From Streptomyces sp. Tu 3180 (lineage in GTDB: Bacteria > Actinomycetota > Actinomycetes > Streptomycetales > Streptomycetaceae), in the NCBI RefSeq assembly GCF_009852415.1, contig NZ_WOXS01000002.1, positions 434,001 to 498,000 of the forward strand: DNA of 64,000 bases, in the 5' to 3' direction. A model generated the notes under the pieces. The model was not told the DNA's origin and made no database searches. It saw only the letters and a program-made list of their open reading frames with translations. The position numbers and the translations under genes are program-made. Within the stretch, counting starts at the first letter, position 1, and every line of letters starts with the position of its first letter. Positions 17,794 to 26,230 of this stretch are shown here, one piece after another.

Positions 17794-18693
17794 GTGGTGG
17801 ACGTCCTCGTGCCGGTCCTGTTCGCGCTGAGCGGCGCGTTCAGCAACGCTCTCGCGACCGTCCTCCAGCGCAAGGCCGCGCTGAGCGTGCCCCGGTCCGA
17901 CAAGTTACGGGCCCGGCTCATGCTCGATCTGCTGCGGCACCCCGTCTGGCTCGCCGGCATCGTCGCCGTCGTCGCCGCGGCCGTCTGCCAGGCCGTGGCG
18001 CTCGCGACGGGGCCGTTGACGGTCGTCCAGCCCCTGTTCGTGCTGGAGCTGCCGTTCGCCCTGGTCATCGCCACCGTGCTGCTGCGCGGGCGGATGTCCC
18101 GGTCCGGCTGGGCGGCCGTGTCCGCCGTCGTGGCCGGACTCGCCGTCGTCCTGGTCTGCGCGTCGCCCGCGGGGAACCGCACGCACGCGCCGATGGACCG
18201 GTGGATCCCGGCGCTCGCCGTCTGCACCGCCGCGATCGCCGGCCTGGTCGTCGCGGCGCTCCGCCGGCCCGAGGGGCGGGCCCGCGCCGCCTGCTTCGGG
18301 CTGGCCACCGCCGTCGCGTACGCGCTGACGGCGGCGCTGATGAAGACGTCGATGCACACGCTCGACGACGGCGGCGTCACCGCGTTCCTCAGCACCTGGC
18401 AGACCTACGGCTTCGCGCTCTTCGGGGCGTCCGCGCTGTTCCTCCTGGAGAACGCGCTGCAGGCCGGGCCGCTGGTGGCGTCCCAGCCCGCCATCACGCT
18501 CGGTGACGCGAGCGTGAGCCTGGCCCTCGGGATCACGGTCTACGCCGAGTACGTGCGGGCGGGCTGGTGGCTCCTGCCCCAGCTGCTGGGCGTCGCCCTG
18601 ATCGCCGCGGGCGTGTTCACGCTCTCGCGGATGCCGCTCGCCCATGCCCTGACCGGCGAGGACCGCCCCGCCACCGGCGCCGGGGCGCCGTGA
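17794..18693 (+). CDS. DMT-type membrane transporter with a TTA codon
   Basis: 299 residues, nine or ten hydrophobic segments, without signal peptide. The N-terminal FALSGAFSNALATVLQRKAAL and the inner repeat around TGPLTVVQPLFVLELPFALV match the drug/metabolite transporter superfamily (NIPA/EamA-like branch). The substrate is unknown. GTG 17794 has GGAGG 5-6 nt upstream. Residue 38 (Leu) is encoded by TTA at 17905-17907. TTA is very rare in Streptomyces and is read only by the bldA tRNA, so translation is probably tied to development. I found no other in-frame TTA in the window's genes. Confidence 0.85.
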   Translation: MVDVLVPVLFALSGAFSNALATVLQRKAALSVPRSDKLRARLMLDLLRHPVWLAGIVAVVAAAVCQAVALATGPLTVVQPLFVLELPFALVIATVLLRGRMSRSGWAAVSAVVAGLAVVLVCASPAGNRTHAPMDRWIPALAVCTAAIAGLVVAALRRPEGRARAACFGLATAVAYALTAALMKTSMHTLDDGGVTAFLSTWQTYGFALFGASALFLLENALQAGPLVASQPAITLGDASVSLALGITVYAEYVRAGWWLLPQLLGVALIAAGVFTLSRMPLAHALTGEDRPATGAGAP

Positions 18694-18913
18694 GGACGCC
18701 CCGGCCGGCCGTGGGCGGTCCCGGGTTCACGTCCGCGGCGGGGTGACGCCGGTGGTGCGCGGTCGTCGGCTTCGCCGGCCGGCCCCGTCCGGACGGGTTC
18801 CGCGCGGACGTACAACCTCCGGGCGGTGCGGAGGGTCCGAACCAGTGATACCGGAGCAAAACGCTTCTCCGTGTCGTTCCGATCATTCCCACTCGTTCCA
18901 TCCGGGGGACCTC

Positions 18914-19363
18914 ATGAGCCCGACTCGCTCTCTCACCCGCCGCGGCACGGCCGTGGCCCTCACCGTCCTGACGGCCGCCGCGCTCGGGGCGGCCGGCACC
19001 GGGGCGTCGAGCGCGGACACCGCCGCACCGCAGAAGCGGCAGGTCGCGTCGGCGGTCCTCGGCTCCGACTACAGGATCAGCCTGACCGCGCTGCGTTCGG
19101 CCGACGACGCGTACGCGGCCTCCGTGCGCCTGCAGGTGTACACGAAGACCGGTGGTGCCTGGAAGGAGTCCGACCGCGTGACCGTGGGCGACGTGGACGG
19201 CTGGTTCTGGTACCCGCTCACCGGCAGGGGCGCCGTGTGCGAGTTCTCGACGGCCGGCACCGATTCCGCGCCGCTCACCGTGAGCCTGCTGGTCACGCCG
19301 TCCATCGGCTGCTCGGAGCCGGTGCACTACGTCGTGAAGGAGGGCAGGGTGCACGCCGGCTGA
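18914..19363 (+). CDS. small secreted hypothetical protein
   Basis: 149 residues with a clear signal peptide (basic LTRRGTA, hydrophobic core, cleavage near SSADTAAP at about residue 40). The mature part has two Cys residues (AVCEFS and SIGCSEP) probably bridged, and a beta-rich pattern (DYRISLTALRS, ASVRLQVYTKTGGAW). I recognise no family. ATG 18914 follows GGGGGAC at a good spacing. It converges with a secreted protease gene and shares a terminator hairpin with it. Confidence 0.75.
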   Translation: MSPTRSLTRRGTAVALTVLTAAALGAAGTGASSADTAAPQKRQVASAVLGSDYRISLTALRSADDAYAASVRLQVYTKTGGAWKESDRVTVGDVDGWFWYPLTGRGAVCEFSTAGTDSAPLTVSLLVTPSIGCSEPVHYVVKEGRVHAG

Positions 19364-19398
19364 ACCGGCGGGCCGGGGCGGCGCACGGTGACGGTCGT

Positions 19399-19431
19399 GC
19401 CGGCGGCGAGGCCGCGGGGCCCGCCGCCGGC
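19399..19431. terminator. shared hairpin between convergent genes
   Basis: A 10-bp perfect stem GCCGGCGGCG (19399-19408) / CGCCGCCGGC (19422-19431) with a 13-nt loop lies between two genes that end toward each other. Confidence 0.65.
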
Positions 19432-19457
19432 GCGATCCGGCCCCGGGAGTCCGAGGA

Positions 19458-20330
19458 TCACGGCAGTTTCACGAACGGGGACAGGAAGGCCCGTGCCCCC
19501 GGAGTGTCCAGCCGGTAGGTGACGTTGGTGGCGTAGCACGGGCTGTCACCGGTGATGGTCGTCGCCGCGAGGATCCGCTTGCCGCCGAGGACGGTGAAGT
19601 TGGGGCCGCCCGAATCGCCGTAGCAGGCACCGCCGTTGCCCTGGGGCGCGGTCATGGCGAGGCGGACCCAGGCGTCGTTGAGGGCGTCGAAGGTCACCGG
19701 GGCCTTCATGCGGACGCCGCCGCCGGGGTGGGTCTGGCCGCCCGGGCCGTTCACGGCCTCCTGGGTGCCGTACCCGGCGACGAGCCAGTCGGCGGAGTTC
19801 AGCTTCCGCGGCCCCAGCGCCCCGAGCTGGTTCGCGGTCGGCAGGGTGGCCGGGGTGAAGGACCAGCGCGCCTTCATCTTCTCCGCGGGCAGTTCGACGA
19901 CCGCGATGTCGTGCGTGTCGGCGGCGGGGCCCGGATAGGCGGGGTGGTTGTGGGCCGTGCCCCGGACGGCGACGGCGCTCGCCTGGGCGGCGGGATCGCC
20001 CGGGTGCCTCTTCGCGGCCGCGTCCAGTCCCGCCTGCACGTCCTGGTCGAGCGAGACGTGGAACCGCACGTTGTCCGGCCAGTCGGTGGTGCAGTGGGCG
20101 GCCGTCAGGAAGGTGTCCGCGTCGATCATCGTGCCGGAGCAGACCCAGTCGACCCGGTCCGGGGTCGCCGGATCTCCGTCGTGGTCCCAGGTGGCCACCA
20201 GGGCGCCGACCTCGGTGCGTTCGGGGGCGGGTGTCGCGTTGTACGAGTTGATCGCGGACGAGGGCAGCGCGGCGGCGAGCACGGTGGCGCAGGCCGCTGC
20301 GGTGACGGCGGTGACGCGTACGGCGGTCAA
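19458..20330 (-). CDS. secreted S1 family serine protease
   Basis: 290 residues counted from TTG 20330. A signal peptide (TAVRVTAVTAAACATVLAAALPSSA) is followed by a chymotrypsin-fold domain with a full triad: His79 in LTAAHC, Asp141 in THDIAVVEL and Ser240 in CYGDSGGP. The N-terminus lacks an IVGG-type activation site, so it is probably active without propeptide removal, unlike the protease at 5.9 kb. TTG 20330 has AAGGGG 6 nt upstream. An in-frame ATG about 14 codons earlier has AGGAGG too close to be ideal but cannot be excluded. The target is extracellular and unknown. Confidence 0.85.
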   Translation of the reverse strand: MTAVRVTAVTAAACATVLAAALPSSAINSYNATPAPERTEVGALVATWDHDGDPATPDRVDWVCSGTMIDADTFLTAAHCTTDWPDNVRFHVSLDQDVQAGLDAAAKRHPGDPAAQASAVAVRGTAHNHPAYPGPAADTHDIAVVELPAEKMKARWSFTPATLPTANQLGALGPRKLNSADWLVAGYGTQEAVNGPGGQTHPGGGVRMKAPVTFDALNDAWVRLAMTAPQGNGGACYGDSGGPNFTVLGGKRILAATTITGDSPCYATNVTYRLDTPGARAFLSPFVKLP

Positions 20331-20674
20331 GAAGAACCCCTTCGCTGGGTGTGGACCGGGCATTCCTCCTGTGGGGGTGGGTGCATTGAAGCCTCTGTGA
20401 TCGTCTGTGGCAAGACCACGCCGGAGGTGTCCGTGTTCCGCACGGTACGGTGCGCGTGCCGCATCACGGCTCCTCGGGACCGGGGTTCGCCGACCGGTCC
20501 CGGGGGCGGCGCGAGGCCCTTCAGCTTCCGGTGGCTGAGCCCGCTCTCGATGTACGCCTCCCTCAGCGGAGTGAGCCGTTCGCGGTGCTCCGCGGTCACT
20601 TCCCCGCAGGTGCGGCTCGGTCGCCGTCCGCGGCGTTCGGGCAGCCCGACACCCAAGGCGTCGGCGTTCGTCAT
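20327..20674 (-). CDS. short ORF with a truncated helix-turn-helix-like segment (doubtful)
   Basis: An ATG with GAGAGG 8 nt upstream opens a 115-residue frame. Only residues 20-52 look protein-like: RTCGEVTAEHRERLTPLREA and YIESGLSHRKL recall the first helices of a helix-turn-helix domain. After that the composition turns random and the frame overlaps the start of the protease gene. It is best read as a remnant of a regulator or a chance ORF. It lies between the protease gene and the endonuclease-VII-domain gene. Confidence 0.25.
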   Translation of the reverse strand: MTNADALGVGLPERRGRRPSRTCGEVTAEHRERLTPLREAYIESGLSHRKLKGLAPPPGPVGEPRSRGAVMRHAHRTVRNTDTSGVVLPQTITEASMHPPPQEECPVHTQRRGSS

Positions 20675-20826
20675 ACGGCCGGCCTCTCGTGACCACTGTG
20701 CGGAAGACGCACTCCGGGCCGTGCTCGGCAGTCGCGCGGTTTCCCGTCGGCTCGTCTTCTCGCACCGTCTCCGGCCACCGGTGGTTCACCGTGAGCGCCA
20801 AGGGGTGCCGGACTCCCGGTGCCCGC

Positions 20827-22170
20827 TCAAAACAGTTCCAGGTCTTCGCCGCTGGTGTCTGCGATGACTGGCCGGAACTGTGCGGGCAGGCCGTCCAGGC
20901 GGTCAGGACCGGCCGCGGCGGCCACGTCAGGGGCCGTCTCGGCCAACCAGACGCGAAACCGCTCGACGGCTTCGCGGTAGGGGATGCGCGCCAGGACACG
21001 GTGCTCGCCGGAGGGGCAGAAGTCGACGGCGACAGTGAGCAGGCAGGAACGGGGCGCGTTCTGACTGCCCGTCCAGGACACGCGCAGGACACCACAGGGC
21101 TTGCGCCCGCCGGGGGCCCGGTGGGTCGGGCGCAGTGATCGGCAGGCTGTGCAGGCGGTCCATGCGGCGAGGTGCGGCAGGGGCAGGGTGGTGCGCGCGC
21201 GGCAGCCGGGGCAGCGGTGCCAGTGGCGGAGCCAGTCGTCGGTGTCGGTGCGGAAGAGGCGCGTGTAGCGGTTCGCCACGCGGATGTCGTTGCTGTACAG
21301 GTGGTCCGGGCGTTCTTGCGTGTTGCAGGACTGGCAGACGGGGGCGCGGACGTAGCCGTGTTCGTGGCAGTGGTCGAGCACGGTGGCGGGCGCAGTGCGG
21401 CAGACGGCGCACGCCCACTCAGCCACCCTGCGGGAGGTACCGGGCTTCCTGCTGAGCACCGAGTACAACTGGCCTTCCAGCTCTTTGCGGTACGGGCGCA
21501 GTGAGACGGTGGGGCTCTCGGGGCTCGTCGTCCGCCGACCGCCGGCGTCTCGGATCCGTCGGGGGCGGGAGAGCGGGACGGTGACGGCTGCGCCCGCCTG
21601 ACGGGGCCGCGCGGCTCGCACCCACCGTGTTTCGGCGTGCTCGGCCGCGTCCAGCAGCCTGACCACGGCGCGCGGCAGCCACCACGTGCGCTGCGTCCCG
21701 TCGCGGGTCCGCTCCACGAGCACCTGTCGCCAGTCGATCCCCGCCAGATGGCGCAGACGGCCGGCTTCACGTCGCACCGCCCGCTCGGGGCCGCCCGACT
21801 CCTGCAGCTCCCCCATGACACGCCGTCGCCAACGCAGCGGCATGTCCTCGTTGCGCTCCTGCCCGGGCGCCCCACGAAACGGACCGACGCGGACCAGGTC
21901 CTGCCGGTCCATCCCCACCGCGTTCAGGCCCGCGGCCGCCCGGCGCACCTCGACCTCCGGAACAGCCCACCGACCGCCGCCCGCCCTCACCGTCGCCACC
22001 ACATGGCCGCCGAGCAAGACGTACCCCGCCCGGGCACGGGCGGGAAAGCAGGTGAATGCCCCAGGAGCCGTCGGCACAGCACTGCCGGCCGTCAAATCGA
22101 CCCACAGAGCGTTCGCGGCGAACAGGGTGATCAGGCCGTCCGTGCGACCGGACATGACACGCTCCGACAT
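20827..22170 (-). CDS. endonuclease VII (zinc HNH-like) domain protein with long N-terminal region
   Basis: 447 residues. Residues 254-285 carry a complete recombination-endonuclease-VII zinc/His-Me motif: CAVC (254-257), DHCH (266-269) and CQSCN (279-283), with the family spacing. This ββα-metal fold cuts branched or plain DNA in phage T4 endonuclease VII and relatives. A second CxxC pair (CPGC 320-323, CTAC 340-343) suggests an extra zinc ribbon. The 240-residue N-terminal region is conserved-looking but unknown to me. ATG 22170 has no Shine-Dalgarno site; a TAGCCT box (22182-22177) ends 6 nt before it, indicating a leaderless transcript. There is no phage gene nearby, so defence or DNA repair are both possible. 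Confidence 0.75.
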   Translation of the reverse strand: MSERVMSGRTDGLITLFAANALWVDLTAGSAVPTAPGAFTCFPARARAGYVLLGGHVVATVRAGGGRWAVPEVEVRRAAAGLNAVGMDRQDLVRVGPFRGAPGQERNEDMPLRWRRRVMGELQESGGPERAVRREAGRLRHLAGIDWRQVLVERTRDGTQRTWWLPRAVVRLLDAAEHAETRWVRAARPRQAGAAVTVPLSRPRRIRDAGGRRTTSPESPTVSLRPYRKELEGQLYSVLSRKPGTSRRVAEWACAVCRTAPATVLDHCHEHGYVRAPVCQSCNTQERPDHLYSNDIRVANRYTRLFRTDTDDWLRHWHRCPGCRARTTLPLPHLAAWTACTACRSLRPTHRAPGGRKPCGVLRVSWTGSQNAPRSCLLTVAVDFCPSGEHRVLARIPYREAVERFRVWLAETAPDVAAAAGPDRLDGLPAQFRPVIADTSGEDLELF

Positions 22171-22631
22171 ACCGACAGGCTAGTGGTGATGTCCCGGTTT
22201 CATGCCGGCCGGTCACCTGCGGATGCACCGTCTCGGGGCAGTGGGGTTCGGAACACGTACCGCTCCGACGTCAACAGCGGGATGTCACACGCCTCCGCCA
22301 TGACCGGCGAAAACACAACCGACCGGCCGGTGGACACGGCGAAGAGAGCGCGGTCGACGGCGGGACCGGGTCGGCGGTCGTAGATCCGGCGTACGGGTCT
22401 GCGGCACCACCTCCAGGCGGGCCGAACTCGCCCAGCCCCCTCACCCCGCCCACAGGCCGCACCCCGTACAGCGCGGAGGCCCCGTCGGGCCCGCGGACCA
22501 GGCCGTGGGCGCCGGCCTGCCGAGTTCACGGCACCGGGTCCTGCCGTGCAGGACGTGCCGCTCAGCGACGGCGGGCCGGTGCATGACGTTGCCGCCCGGG
22601 TGCCGGTCCTGCGGACCTTCGGACGGGGCAG
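22171..22631. other. intergenic region, no supported gene
   Basis: About 460 bases upstream of the endonuclease-domain gene. Open frames on either strand show no domain, start site or codon pattern I would trust. The left edge holds the probable leaderless promoter of that gene. Confidence 0.5.
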
Positions 22632-24113
22632 TCAGCGGCGCGGATCGGACGGGGCGCCCGCGGCGGGCCCGAGGGCGTCCAGCGCGTCGGCCGCGGCCCG
22701 CCGCAGCCGAGGTGACGCGTCCGAGGCCAGGACGGCCAGCCGGGCGCGTACCGCCGCGCCGTCCGGCAGGGGCCCGGCGTCGGTCCCGGCCCACCGCACG
22801 AGGCCGAGGGCGGCCCGGTGGCGGACTTCTTCGTACGGGTCGTCCAGGCCTCGCACGAAGCGCCGCAGGTCGCCGACCGTCCCATCAGGGGCCAGCAGGG
22901 ACAGTGCGGCGGCCCGGACCTCCCCGGAGGACGCCCGGTCGGCGAGGCGGCGCACGGCGGGCAGGGCCTGCGAGAGCCCGTCGAGCGCGTCGCGTGTGCG
23001 CCATACGTCGTGTCCGTCCGCCAGGTGCGCGGTCAGGGCCCAGGCCACCGGATGGCGCTCCCACAGGCGCAGCCCGCCGTCGACGAGCGCGCCCAGGCCG
23101 TCGAGCGCTCCGCCGCGCAGGTCGGCGTCCGCCTCGTCGAGGAGCGGAAGCAGTTGCCACACGGCGTCCCACGCCCCCGACTCGCCGATGGCCACGGCGG
23201 CGGCCGCCCGGGTGGGGCCGGACAGCGCCCGGTCGTCCAGCGCCGTCCGCAGGTGCTCGGCGGCCTCCTCGGCGGGGACGGCACCGAGGGCGCGTGCGGC
23301 GTCCGGCCCGGCCACGGGATCGCCGAGCCACCGCACCGCAGGTCCGATGACGCGGGAATCGCCCTGCTCGCCGAGCGCGGCGAGCAGCCCCGCCGCCACC
23401 TGCGGGTCGTGCTCGCCGTCGAGAGCTGCGGCCAGCACGTCGCGGTTGGTGCGGGACAGCCGTCTCGCCACCGCGATGCGCACCTGCGCGGAGGGGTCGC
23501 GCAATCCGGTGAGCAGCGAGTCGAGCAGCCGTTCGCCGCAGTGGGCCGGCAGCATCTCCAGGGCCCGGGCCCGCGCGGCTCCCGCCCCCTCACGGGCGGT
23601 GCGCACCACCTCCGCTCGGACGGCTGGGGTGCCCTGCCACTGGTACACGAGGTTCCGGGCGTGTCCCCACACGAGGGGGTCCTCGTCCCCGAGCAACTCC
23701 ACCAGCGCCGCGGGGTCCCCGGGCGCGTCCAGCGCGGCCAGGGCGGTCAGGGCGTTGATCCGCAGGTGCCGGTCCGGGTCGCGCAGCAGTCGCGTGTACG
23801 CCTCCGTCGCCGGCCGGTCGTCCAATCCGAGCCGGAGCGCGGCGAGCGAGGCCCCGCGCCGTACGTCCGGCTGCGGGTCGCCCATCAACCGCACCAGTAC
23901 CCGGGCAGCGGCCTGCCGGTCCCCGAGCCGGCCCAGACCGCGCGCGGCGGCCGCCCGAACTCGGGCGTCCGGGTCGTCGGCGGCCCTGACGAGTGCGGCG
24001 GCGTGCTCAGGGCGCCCTGTGCTGCCCAGCCCTTTGGCCGCCGCGGCGCGGCGGTCCGGCTCGGGGCTCTGCAACTCCCGCAGGAAATGGGCCGTCTGGT
24101 GTTCGGCGGTCAT
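22632..24113 (-). CDS. HEAT-repeat protein
   Basis: 493 residues made of about fifteen HEAT/PBS-lyase-like repeats (for example LVRAADDPDARVRAAAARGL, LMGDPQPDVRRGASLAAL, LLDEADADLRGGALDGLGAL, LAVLASDASPRLRRAAADAL). They form an alpha-solenoid that usually serves as a protein-binding scaffold. There is no signal peptide, membrane segment or catalytic motif. ATG 24113 has a G-rich site (GGGGGGGAT) upstream at good spacing. It stands alone; the neighbouring hydrolase gene starts more than 1 kb away on the same strand. The partner is unknown. It differs from the LRV protein at 10.8 kb in repeat consensus. Confidence 0.85.
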   Translation of the reverse strand: MTAEHQTAHFLRELQSPEPDRRAAAAKGLGSTGRPEHAAALVRAADDPDARVRAAAARGLGRLGDRQAAARVLVRLMGDPQPDVRRGASLAALRLGLDDRPATEAYTRLLRDPDRHLRINALTALAALDAPGDPAALVELLGDEDPLVWGHARNLVYQWQGTPAVRAEVVRTAREGAGAARARALEMLPAHCGERLLDSLLTGLRDPSAQVRIAVARRLSRTNRDVLAAALDGEHDPQVAAGLLAALGEQGDSRVIGPAVRWLGDPVAGPDAARALGAVPAEEAAEHLRTALDDRALSGPTRAAAAVAIGESGAWDAVWQLLPLLDEADADLRGGALDGLGALVDGGLRLWERHPVAWALTAHLADGHDVWRTRDALDGLSQALPAVRRLADRASSGEVRAAALSLLAPDGTVGDLRRFVRGLDDPYEEVRHRAALGLVRWAGTDAGPLPDGAAVRARLAVLASDASPRLRRAAADALDALGPAAGAPSDPRR

Positions 24114-24424
24114 GGCATCCCCCCCGGGAAGTCAGACTCCCGAGTCGTCCGCAGGTTGTACGGCGGTGCTCCCCCGCCGACCGGGCGGGCGTCCGCGCCG
24201 GTGCGTCGATCCGGGTGCATTTCCCCGACCGGGGTGCTCCTTGAGCGTACGGAGGCGTTGACCACGCGGGTGAACAAGGGCGGAAGCCCCGCCACCGAAC
24301 CGCCGCGGGAGCGGTCCGGTTCCGGCGGAGGGCGAGTGGGTCGACGTCGGCCTTCGTCACGGCGAATGCACCGGGCCGTGAACGCGAGCGTGCACGACGC
24401 GCCATGGCCGACCTCGCGGGACGG

Positions 24425-25489
24425 TCATGGCGCGTGGTCGCTGCCTCGGCCGGGTGCCGTCAGGAACCGTCGCTGGTCGTCCAGGAATCCGTTCGCGAAG
24501 AGCGAGCGGGGGCAGAAGAGGGCGGTGAGCGCGGTCTTGGCACGCGACTGCTCGATGGACTGCTTGAGCAGTGAATGGGTCGCCTGGGGGTAGCGTCTGA
24601 CTGTCAACGCGCCGCCCGGGTCCAGCACCTGGCGGTAGACGCGCTCCGTGTCGGCGGTGTCCACGTTGATGTCGTGGCCCGCGAGGGTCAGCAGCACCGG
24701 TATGCCGCGCAGGGCGCGCAGGTCCCGCGTGGCGTCCGCGGTGTAGTTCCTGGAGACGAAGCCCCAGCGGTCGGCAGTCATGCCGCCCGTGTCACCGCCC
24801 GTGGCCTTGACGTACTCCGCGAAGGTCGCACGGCGTTCCAGCAGCCGGCGGGTGGTGTCGCTTCGGGCGATCGCGGCTTTGGTGCGGGCTGCCGATGCGC
24901 CGTCAGCGCGCAGCTCGGCGAGGAGGTTGTAGCGGCCCTGCCGGAGCCAGTTGATCGCGGGCGAGACGGCGATGACGAACCTCACCGGCGTCTTGGCTGC
25001 GATCCTCGGCAGGACCCAGCCCGCCTGGCTGGCGCCCCACAGCCCGATCCGGTCGCCGTCGATGTCCGGGCGGGCGCGCGCCCAGGCGATGGCGGCGGCC
25101 GCCTCGTCGGCCCGGTCGTCCATGGACTGGTCGAGCCAGTTTCCGGGTGCGCCCGCGACGCCGGGCTTGTCCCAGGACAAGGAGGCGTACCCGGCCTTGG
25201 CGTTCGCTTCCCACATGGGCTTGTAGCCGTCGTCGTGGGTGGCGTCGACGGGGCCGTCACCGTGGACGTACACGACCAGGCCGTGGCGCTTGCGTCCGTC
25301 CTCGGGGGTGGCCAGTACGCCGTTGAGGGTGTGGCCGCCGTGACGGATCGAGACCCGCTGCTCGTACATGTCGTAAGAGTGTTGCCACAGCACCACACCG
25401 ACGAGACCGGCGGTCACGACCAGGAGCACGACGAGCGACCACGCCGCGATGCGGAACCCGCGCCGTCGGGGCTGGGTCTTGGGACACAT
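24425..25489 (-). CDS. membrane-anchored alpha/beta hydrolase (prolyl-oligopeptidase/acyl-hydrolase type)
   Basis: 354 residues. One N-terminal membrane segment (residues about 15-35, LVVLLVVTAGLVGVVLW) after a basic stretch anchors it with the catalytic domain outside. HGDGPVDATHDDGYKP is the oxyanion region. The nucleophile is Ser in GASQAG, the acid lies in AGHDINVDTAD and the His in ATHSLL. This order fits the BAAT/dienelactone-hydrolase-like group that cleaves acyl or peptide bonds. ATG 25489 is the only sensible start. It is transcribed away from the GNAT/PaaX-like operon and shares a 108-base control region with it, which contains an inverted repeat. Confidence 0.83.
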   Translation of the reverse strand: MCPKTQPRRRGFRIAAWSLVVLLVVTAGLVGVVLWQHSYDMYEQRVSIRHGGHTLNGVLATPEDGRKRHGLVVYVHGDGPVDATHDDGYKPMWEANAKAGYASLSWDKPGVAGAPGNWLDQSMDDRADEAAAAIAWARARPDIDGDRIGLWGASQAGWVLPRIAAKTPVRFVIAVSPAINWLRQGRYNLLAELRADGASAARTKAAIARSDTTRRLLERRATFAEYVKATGGDTGGMTADRWGFVSRNYTADATRDLRALRGIPVLLTLAGHDINVDTADTERVYRQVLDPGGALTVRRYPQATHSLLKQSIEQSRAKTALTALFCPRSLFANGFLDDQRRFLTAPGRGSDHAP

Positions 25490-25529
25490 GGGACGACCAC
25501 CCTTGTCCGGGTTCGAACGGGCACTCAAA

Positions 25530-25565
25530 CTATCATGACAGAGACGATCGTTTTTGATCTGATAG
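25530..25565. promoter_or_regulatory. inverted repeat CTATCA-N24-TGATAG, candidate PaaX-type operator
   Basis: CTATCA (25530-25535) and TGATAG (25560-25565) are perfect complements 24 nt apart. The symmetry extends imperfectly to AAA and TTT outside. It lies in the divergent promoter between the hydrolase and the operon that encodes a PaaX-like regulator. The E. coli PaaX operator has the same style: short TGATTC-type arms far apart. Confidence 0.5.
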
Positions 25566-25597
25566 ATTTCAGTTCCGCGGAGACGAGGAGGGGCGGC

Positions 25598-26230
25598 ATG
25601 GCACTGGACACGGCGCACGGGAGCGGACCGGTGGCAATCCAGCGGGGCCTTCCGGCCGGAGCCGAGCAGCGGGCGGCCGAGCTGTACTGGGACGCCTTCG
25701 GCCGCAAACTCGGCCCCGCGCTGAACCCGCCGGGCAAGGCGGTGCCCTTTATCGCCGCCCACCTGAACGCCGACCGCGCCGTCTGCGCGCTCCTTGACGG
25801 GCAGCTCGTCGGCCTCGCCGGCTACCAACTCGGCGGGCGGGCCCTCACCGGTGGATCGGCCTCCGCCGTGCTGCGCGCGTACGGGCACCTCGCAGGACTG
25901 CACCGGCTCCTGCTCCTCGCCCTGTTCGAACGTCAGCCGGCCCCCGGGCAGCTCGTCATGGACGGCATCGCCGTGGCCCCGGACGTGCGCGGCCGCGGCG
26001 TCGGAAGCCTGCTCATCGAGGAAGTGGCCGCCGTAGCGACGGAGCAGGACTGCCGGGAGATCAGACTGGACGTGATCGACACCAATCCGCGCGCCAGAGC
26101 CCTGTACGAGCGGCGCGGCTTCACGGCCGTACGGACCGAACACACCCCCTACCTCCGCAGGTTGCTGGGATTCGGCGCCGTGACCACCATGCACCGCCCC
26201 CTCGGGGCGGACGGGCCGAGAGGACTGTGA
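25598..26230 (+). CDS. GNAT family N-acetyltransferase
   Basis: 210 residues. Motif A is textbook (MDGIAVAPDVRGRGVGSLLIEEVAA, RGRGVGS loop at about 131), followed by LDVIDTNPRARALYERRGF. The N-terminal half is longer than in minimal GNATs and resembles enzymes of the MarR/PaaX-associated group. ATG 25598 has a strong GAGGAGGGG site. An upstream in-frame ATG at 25535 lies inside the promoter inverted repeat and is rejected. Its stop overlaps the start of the PaaX-like gene (GTGA), so the two are translationally coupled. Substrate unknown. Confidence 0.88.
   Translation: MALDTAHGSGPVAIQRGLPAGAEQRAAELYWDAFGRKLGPALNPPGKAVPFIAAHLNADRAVCALLDGQLVGLAGYQLGGRALTGGSASAVLRAYGHLAGLHRLLLLALFERQPAPGQLVMDGIAVAPDVRGRGVGSLLIEEVAAVATEQDCREIRLDVIDTNPRARALYERRGFTAVRTEHTPYLRRLLGFGAVTTMHRPLGADGPRGL

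Noticed and set aside
22200..22529. Minus-strand ORF upstream of the endonuclease-domain gene
   Set aside because: Composition is random and no ribosome site or domain is present.
25535..25597. Upstream ATG start for the GNAT enzyme
   Set aside because: It lies inside the promoter inverted repeat and has no ribosome site; the later ATG has a strong one.
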